Position numbers and translations under genes: made by a program. The notes beneath the pieces were generated by a model that searched no databases, was not told the origin of the DNA, and was given only the letters and a program-made list of their open reading frames with translations. From NCBI GenBank assembly GCA_000696115.1, contig JJOH01000006.1, forward strand, positions 1-64,000: 64,000 nucleotides of DNA, given 5' to 3'. Position 1 is the first letter of the stretch. Every line of letters starts with the position of its first letter. The stretch comes from Streptomyces olindensis. GTDB lineage: Bacteria > Actinomycetota > Actinomycetes > Streptomycetales > Streptomycetaceae. Positions 60,489 to 64,000 of the stretch are shown here, in pieces.

Positions 60489-60863
60489 ATGAGGCTGACA
60501 GCGGCGGTCCTGGACGCACCGAACGCCCGCGAACTCGCGGACTTCTACCTACGGCTGCTGCCCGGCTGGGCCGTCTGGCGGGACGAGGACGGCCCGGACT
60601 GGGTGCACATCCGGCCGCCCGGCGGCGGCACGGGGCTGTCCTTCCAGACCGAGCCCGCGTACGTCCCGCCCGTCTGGCCGAGCGGCCCGGACCGACAGCA
60701 GATGATGGTCCACCTCGACATCGAGGTCGACGACGTGGAGCGGGAGACCGCGCGGGCCCTCGCCGAGGGCGCGCGGCTCGCGGAATTCCAGCCGCAGGCG
60801 CACGTCCGCGTGCTGCTGGACCCGGTCGGGCACCCGTTCTGCCTGTACACAGAGCCTCAGTAG
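60489..60863 (+). CDS. VOC (glyoxalase-like) superfamily protein
   Basis: A 124-aa protein with the paired beta-alpha-beta-beta-beta modules of glyoxalase/bleomycin-resistance-like proteins (LDAPNARELADFYLRLLPG ... HLDIEVDDVERE ... LLDPVGHPFCLY). The C-terminal DPxGHPFCL ending is that of the Glyoxalase_6 subfamily. Metal ligands cannot be fixed. It starts 37 nt after the DUF3099 gene and converges with the DsrE-like gene. Confidence 0.85.
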   Translation: MRLTAAVLDAPNARELADFYLRLLPGWAVWRDEDGPDWVHIRPPGGGTGLSFQTEPAYVPPVWPSGPDRQQMMVHLDIEVDDVERETARALAEGARLAEFQPQAHVRVLLDPVGHPFCLYTEPQ

Positions 60864-60872
60864 ACCGGAGTC

Positions 60873-61235
60873 TCAGTAGACGAGTGCCTGCGTCTCGTCC
60901 GCCAGCGCCTCCTGGACGAAGACCTGCGCGCCCGCGATGCGGACGCCCTCGACGACGTCCTTCTCCGTGATCTCGCGCCGGGCCGCGCACTGCGTGCACA
61001 GCGTGACGCGGCCGGCCGCGAGGATCGAGTCCAGCAGGTCGGGCAGGGGCGCCGCGTGCGGCAGCTCGAACTCGGCGGCGCGGCCGGGGAGCGCGAACCA
61101 GGAGGACTCGCCGGTCAGCCACAGGGAGACGTCGACGCCGCTGGCCACCGCCACCGCCGCCACCGTGAACGCCTGGGAGCACCGCTCGGGGGCGTCCGCC
61201 CCGGCCGTCACCTTGATCACCAGCTTCTTCGCCAT
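60873..61235 (-). CDS. DsrE family protein
   Basis: A 120-aa protein of the DsrE/F sulfur-relay fold (MAKKLVIKVTAGADAPERCSQAFTVAAVAVASG...). It has C80 and C83 in LCTQCAARR, a possible persulfide or redox pair. A TACGAT -10 box (61243-61248) ends 7 nt before the ATG, so the transcript is probably leaderless. This rejects the longer frame upstream. It lies close to the sulfurtransferase cluster, which fits sulfur handling. Confidence 0.85.
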   Translation of the reverse strand: MAKKLVIKVTAGADAPERCSQAFTVAAVAVASGVDVSLWLTGESSWFALPGRAAEFELPHAAPLPDLLDSILAAGRVTLCTQCAARREITEKDVVEGVRIAGAQVFVQEALADETQALVY

Positions 61236-61319
61236 AGCCGGAATCGTAGTGCCGAAGGGGCCCGCGTAAGCTGGGGCCGGCCCTGTGCTTACATCCGCAC
61301 CCCGCTCAAGGAGCACCCC

Positions 61320-61418
61320 GTGGAGCTTTTCTTCGAAATCCTGTTGGTCCTGGTCGCCGTCGGCGTCCTCGCGTTCGCCGGACTGACCGTGAAGAAGCTG
61401 TACCAGGGCCAGCGCTGA
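61320..61418 (+). CDS. 32-aa membrane peptide
   Basis: A GTG-initiated 32-aa peptide (MELFFEILLVLVAVGVLAFAGLTVKKLYQGQR): one transmembrane helix (about 4-24) with a basic C-terminus. The ribosome site AAGGAG lies 6-7 nt upstream. The nitrobindin-like gene starts 20 nt after its stop, so they are probably co-transcribed. Its composition, start signal and position make it a real small protein; the function is unknown to me. Confidence 0.78.
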   Translation: MELFFEILLVLVAVGVLAFAGLTVKKLYQGQR

Positions 61419-61438
61419 CCCACCTCTAGGAAGTTCTG

Positions 61439-62014
61439 ATGATCGAGATCCCGTCCGACCTCCACAAGGACCTCGTCCCGCTCGCCTTCCTGCTCGGGAA
61501 CTGGGCGGGCGCCGGTGTGCACGACTTCCCCGGCTCGGAGAAGTGCAACTTCGGGCAGGAGGTCGCCTTCACCCACGACGGCCGGGACTTCCTGGAGTAC
61601 CGGTCCCACTCGTGGGTCCTGGACAAGGACGGCAACAAGGTCCGCCCGCTGGAGTCCGAGCACGGCTTCTGGCGGATCGACGCCGACCGCAAGGTCGAGG
61701 TGACGATGACCCGCGACGACGGCGTCATCGAGATCTGGTACGGCGAGCTCGCCGACAAGAAGCCGCAGATCGACCTCGTGACCGACGCGGTGGCCCGCAC
61801 GGCGGCCTCCCGGCCCTACAGCGGCGGCAAGCGGCTGTACGGCTACGTCAAGAGCGACCTCATGTGGGTCGGCGAGAAGCAGACCCCCGAGGTCGAGCTG
61901 CGCCCCTACATGTCGGCCCACCTGAAGAAGGCCGTCACCCCCGAGGAGGTCGAGCGCTGGGCCAAGGCCCTGCCGGACGACCTGCCCGACGACGGCATCG
62001 CTTTCTTCAAGTAG
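61439..62014 (+). CDS. Nitrobindin-like (FABP-family) heme protein
   Basis: A 191-aa beta-barrel protein of the nitrobindin/THAP4-like family. The opening LAFLLGNWAGAGVHDFPG has the conserved GxWxGxG motif; strands such as FLEYRSHSWVLD, HGFWRIDADRKVEVTM and LYGYVKSDLMWVGEKQ follow. Family members bind heme through a C-terminal histidine and react with nitric oxide or peroxynitrite. The ATG follows TAGGAAG. It is paired with the upstream 32-aa membrane peptide. Confidence 0.85.
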   Translation: MIEIPSDLHKDLVPLAFLLGNWAGAGVHDFPGSEKCNFGQEVAFTHDGRDFLEYRSHSWVLDKDGNKVRPLESEHGFWRIDADRKVEVTMTRDDGVIEIWYGELADKKPQIDLVTDAVARTAASRPYSGGKRLYGYVKSDLMWVGEKQTPEVELRPYMSAHLKKAVTPEEVERWAKALPDDLPDDGIAFFK

Positions 62015-62017
62015 TTC

Positions 62018-62023
62018 TAGACT
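62018..62023 (+). promoter_or_regulatory. -10 box of leaderless nur
   Basis: TAGACT ends 7 nt before GTG 62031, only 3 nt after the nitrobindin-like stop. It points to a leaderless nur transcript starting at the first of the two adjacent GTG codons. Confidence 0.6.
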
Positions 62024-62030
62024 CGTCCGT

Positions 62031-62468
62031 GTGGTGAGCACCGACTGGAAGAGCGATCTGCGGCAGCGCGGCTACCGGCTGACCCCGCAGCGGCAACTCG
62101 TGCTCGAAGCCGTGGACACCCTGGAACACGCGACCCCCGACGACATCCTCGTGGAAGTGAGGAAGACGGCGTCGGGGGTCAACATTTCCACGGTGTACCG
62201 CACGCTGGAGCTGCTGGAGGAGCTGGGGCTGGTCAGCCACGCGCACCTCGGGCACGGGGCACCGACGTACCACCTCGCGGACCGGCACCACCACGTCCAC
62301 CTGGTGTGCCGGGACTGCCAGAACGTCATCGAGGCGGACGTCTCCGTGGCCGCCGACTTCACGGCGAAGCTGCGGGCCGAGTTCGGGTTCGACACCGACA
62401 TGAAGCACTTCGCGATCTTCGGCCGCTGCCAGGACTGCACGCTCAAGGCTTCAACTACCGAGTCGTAG
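62031..62468 (+). CDS. nur: Nickel-responsive Fur-family regulator Nur
   Basis: A 145-aa regulator I recognise as the Streptomyces Nur protein, which represses nickel uptake and the Fe superoxide dismutase when nickel is sufficient. The winged helix is RLTPQRQLVLEAVDTLEHATPDDIL...NISTVYRTLELLEELG. Candidate metal ligands are H33, H86, H88 and H90 (ADRHHHVH) and H70, H72 and H126 (VSHAH, MKHFAIFG). CxxC pairs lie at 93/96 and 133/136. It is probably leaderless from GTG 62031. Confidence 0.92.
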   Translation: MVSTDWKSDLRQRGYRLTPQRQLVLEAVDTLEHATPDDILVEVRKTASGVNISTVYRTLELLEELGLVSHAHLGHGAPTYHLADRHHHVHLVCRDCQNVIEADVSVAADFTAKLRAEFGFDTDMKHFAIFGRCQDCTLKASTTES

Positions 62469-62478
62469 GCTTACGGAT

Positions 62479-63444
62479 ATGAAGAGCCCCCTGCTGACCC
62501 TGCCCGGCGCCGTCCCCGCCGAGGGCGTGGACGAAGGCGTCGCCGCCCACTACGGCGACCTGTTCCGCGAGCAGCGCGCCCTCGCCGACGGCACCGGCTT
62601 CGTGGACCTCTCGCACCGCGGGGTCGTCACCGTCACCGGCGAGGACCGGCTCGCCTGGCTGCACCTGCTGCTCACCCAGCACGTCAGCGAGCTCCCGCCG
62701 GGCCAGGCCACCGAGGCGCTGATCCTGTCCGCCAACGGCCACATCGAGCACGCGCTGTACCTCGTCGACGACGGCGCGACCGTCTGGGCCCACGTGGAGC
62801 CGAACACCCAGGACGCGCTGATCGCGTACCTGGAGTCGATGAAGTTCTTCTACAAGGTCGAGGTCGCCGACCGCACGGCCGACACCGCCGTCGTCCACCT
62901 CCCGGCCGGCTCCATCGCCGAGGTCCCCGAGGGCGCCGTCGTCCGCGAGACGCCGCACGGCCGGGACCTGTTCCTGCCGCGCGCCGGCCTGGAGGCGTTC
63001 GCCGCGCAGGCCGGGCCGCCCGCCGGGCTCCTCGCCTACGAGGCGCTGCGCGTGGAGCAGCACCGGCCCCGGCTCGGCTTCGAGACCGACCACCGCACCA
63101 TCCCGCACGAGCTGGGGTGGATCGGCTCGGCGGTGCACCTGCAGAAGGGCTGCTACCGGGGCCAGGAGACGGTCGCCCGGGTGCAGAACCTGGGCAAGCC
63201 GCCGCGCCGGCTGGTCTTCCTGCACCTGGACGGCAGCGAGGTCCACCTGCCGCCGGCCGGCACCGAGCTGCGCCTCGCGGACGACGGCCCCGACGGACGG
63301 AAGATCGGCTTCGTCACGACCTCCGTACGCCACCACGAGCTGGGCCCGGTCGCCCTCGCCCTGGTGAAGCGGAACGTGCCCGTGGACGCGCCCCTGGTGG
63401 CCGGTGACACGGCCGCCGCCCAGGAAGTCGTCGTCGAGCCGTAA
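62479..63444 (+). CDS. ygfZ: YgfZ-type folate-binding protein
   Basis: A 321-aa protein of the YgfZ/GcvT-related family with the signature KGCYRGQE (K223-E230, cysteine 225), needed for folate-dependent maturation of some iron-sulfur proteins. The N-terminal part is GcvT-like (FVDLSHRGVVTVTGEDRLAWLHLLLTQHV). It starts 10 nt after nur on the same strand and is probably co-transcribed with it. Confidence 0.92.
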   Translation: MKSPLLTLPGAVPAEGVDEGVAAHYGDLFREQRALADGTGFVDLSHRGVVTVTGEDRLAWLHLLLTQHVSELPPGQATEALILSANGHIEHALYLVDDGATVWAHVEPNTQDALIAYLESMKFFYKVEVADRTADTAVVHLPAGSIAEVPEGAVVRETPHGRDLFLPRAGLEAFAAQAGPPAGLLAYEALRVEQHRPRLGFETDHRTIPHELGWIGSAVHLQKGCYRGQETVARVQNLGKPPRRLVFLHLDGSEVHLPPAGTELRLADDGPDGRKIGFVTTSVRHHELGPVALALVKRNVPVDAPLVAGDTAAAQEVVVEP

Positions 63445-63463
63445 CGCTTGTAGACCTTTCGGG

Positions 63464-63889
63464 TCAGATTTCGATCAGCACGGTGAACGGGCCGTCGTTC
63501 GTCAGTGATACACGCATCGCCGCCCCGAAGCGGCCCGTGGCCACCGTCGCGCCCAGCGAGCGCAACTGGGCGACCACCTCGTCGACCAGCGGCTCCGCGA
63601 CATCGCCGGGGGCCGCGGCGTTCCAGGTGGGGCGGCGGCCCTTGCGGGCGTCGCCGTAGAGCGTGAACTGGCTGATCACCAGGAGCGGGGCGTCGATGTC
63701 GCTGCAGGACTTCTCGTCGTGCAGCATGCGGATCGACCACAGCTTGCGGGCCAGCTGGGCCGCCTTCTCCTTGGTGTCCTCGTGGGTGACACCGACGAGG
63801 ACGCACAGCCCCTCGCCCTGGATCTCCCCCACGGTCTCGCCGTCCACGACGACGCTCGCGCCGTCCACCCTCTGCACCACTGCTCGCAT
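63464..63889 (-). CDS. dtd: D-aminoacyl-tRNA deacylase Dtd
   Basis: A 141-aa enzyme removing D-amino acids from mischarged tRNA. It has the Dtd motifs [17 protein letters not shown] (the SQFTL oxyanion region) and, at the C-terminus, [11 protein letters not shown], equivalent to NxGPVT with its cross-subunit Gly-Pro. The length is normal. It is convergent with ygfZ, 19 nt apart. Confidence 0.95.
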   Translation of the reverse strand: MRAVVQRVDGASVVVDGETVGEIQGEGLCVLVGVTHEDTKEKAAQLARKLWSIRMLHDEKSCSDIDAPLLVISQFTLYGDARKGRRPTWNAAAPGDVAEPLVDEVVAQLRSLGATVATGRFGAAMRVSLTNDGPFTVLIEI

Positions 63890-64000
63890 ACGTCCATCAT
63901 GCAGGGCGGTGAAGTCAGCGCCGCGCGTGGTGTGCGCATGGCCCGAAAGGGTGGTTTGCGCCGGGCGCCAACTGCCTGTGCTGGACCGTATTTTGCTGCT
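63890..64000. other. Window edge, no gene seen
   Basis: The last 111 nt lie upstream of dtd. I find no start codon with a ribosome site or coding frame that continues off the edge with confidence. They probably hold the dtd promoter and the beginning of the next intergenic region. Confidence 0.5.

Overview
The window is high-GC actinobacterial chromosome, almost certainly Streptomyces. The evidence is GC-rich third codon positions, GTG/TTG starts, many TAnnnT -10 boxes followed 6-7 nt later by a start codon (leaderless mRNAs), mycothiol synthase, GlnR, Nur, WhiJ-type XRE/DUF397 modules and ECF sigma/anti-sigma pairs. From memory the gene order (pstSCAB, ppk, mshD, glnR, sulfurtransferase, nur) follows the S. 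coelicolor SCO4120s-SCO4180s segment; I could not check this.

Layout. 1-623: 3' end of a 23S rRNA gene, 5S rRNA and a shared terminator. 630-4260: minus-strand operon of an ABC-2 exporter and a DesK/NarL-type two-component system. 4965-12392: a six-gene minus-strand locus resembling the core of a type IV secretion/conjugation apparatus (VirB2-like, NTF2/TcpC-like, TrbL-like, PrgI/SCO6880-like, VirB4 ATPase, degenerate VirD4), with no relaxase, integrase or tRNA/att site visible. A transglycosylase/NlpC-P60 wall hydrolase that could serve it lies at 17004. 12871-22012: secreted S53 and trypsin-like proteases, a TetR/SDR pair sharing an unusual 18-bp-period operator array, PAP2 phosphatase, a berberine-bridge-type oxidoreductase and small proteins.

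22026-32542 is a phosphate island: a CsoR-type regulator with a clear operator, PhoU-like protein plus Pit transporter, pstSCAB behind an 11-bp-period PHO box, then a translationally coupled ppk-CHAD-NUDIX operon for polyphosphate metabolism. 32871-37252 is a tightly overlapping ECF sigma / zinc-finger membrane anti-sigma / ABC exporter operon, followed by a LysR regulator.

38196-49604 holds two related WhiJ-like XRE + DUF397 modules with about 93% identical 95-nt upstream regions in opposite orientation. Between them are a secreted protein with an aerolysin/ETX-like pattern, a pectate lyase-pectinesterase fusion, a GH5 glycosidase, a DUF2993 protein, a 5'-nucleotidase and mycothiol synthase. 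The second module carries a tandem DUF397 copy whose start is out of frame by one base.

49634-64000 is conserved core: an OmpR-type two-component system, HtrA-like protease without PDZ, LacI regulator, GlnR, alpha/beta hydrolase, MoaD-like protein and a second DUF2993 protein. Next is a sulfur cluster (cysteine-containing leader peptide, thiosulfate sulfurtransferase, DUF1416), then DsrE-like protein, nitrobindin-like protein, Nur, YgfZ and Dtd. Several genes too short to stand out were recovered: 57 aa at 21839, 58 aa at 51931, the 26-aa leader at 58711 and a 32-aa membrane peptide at 61320.
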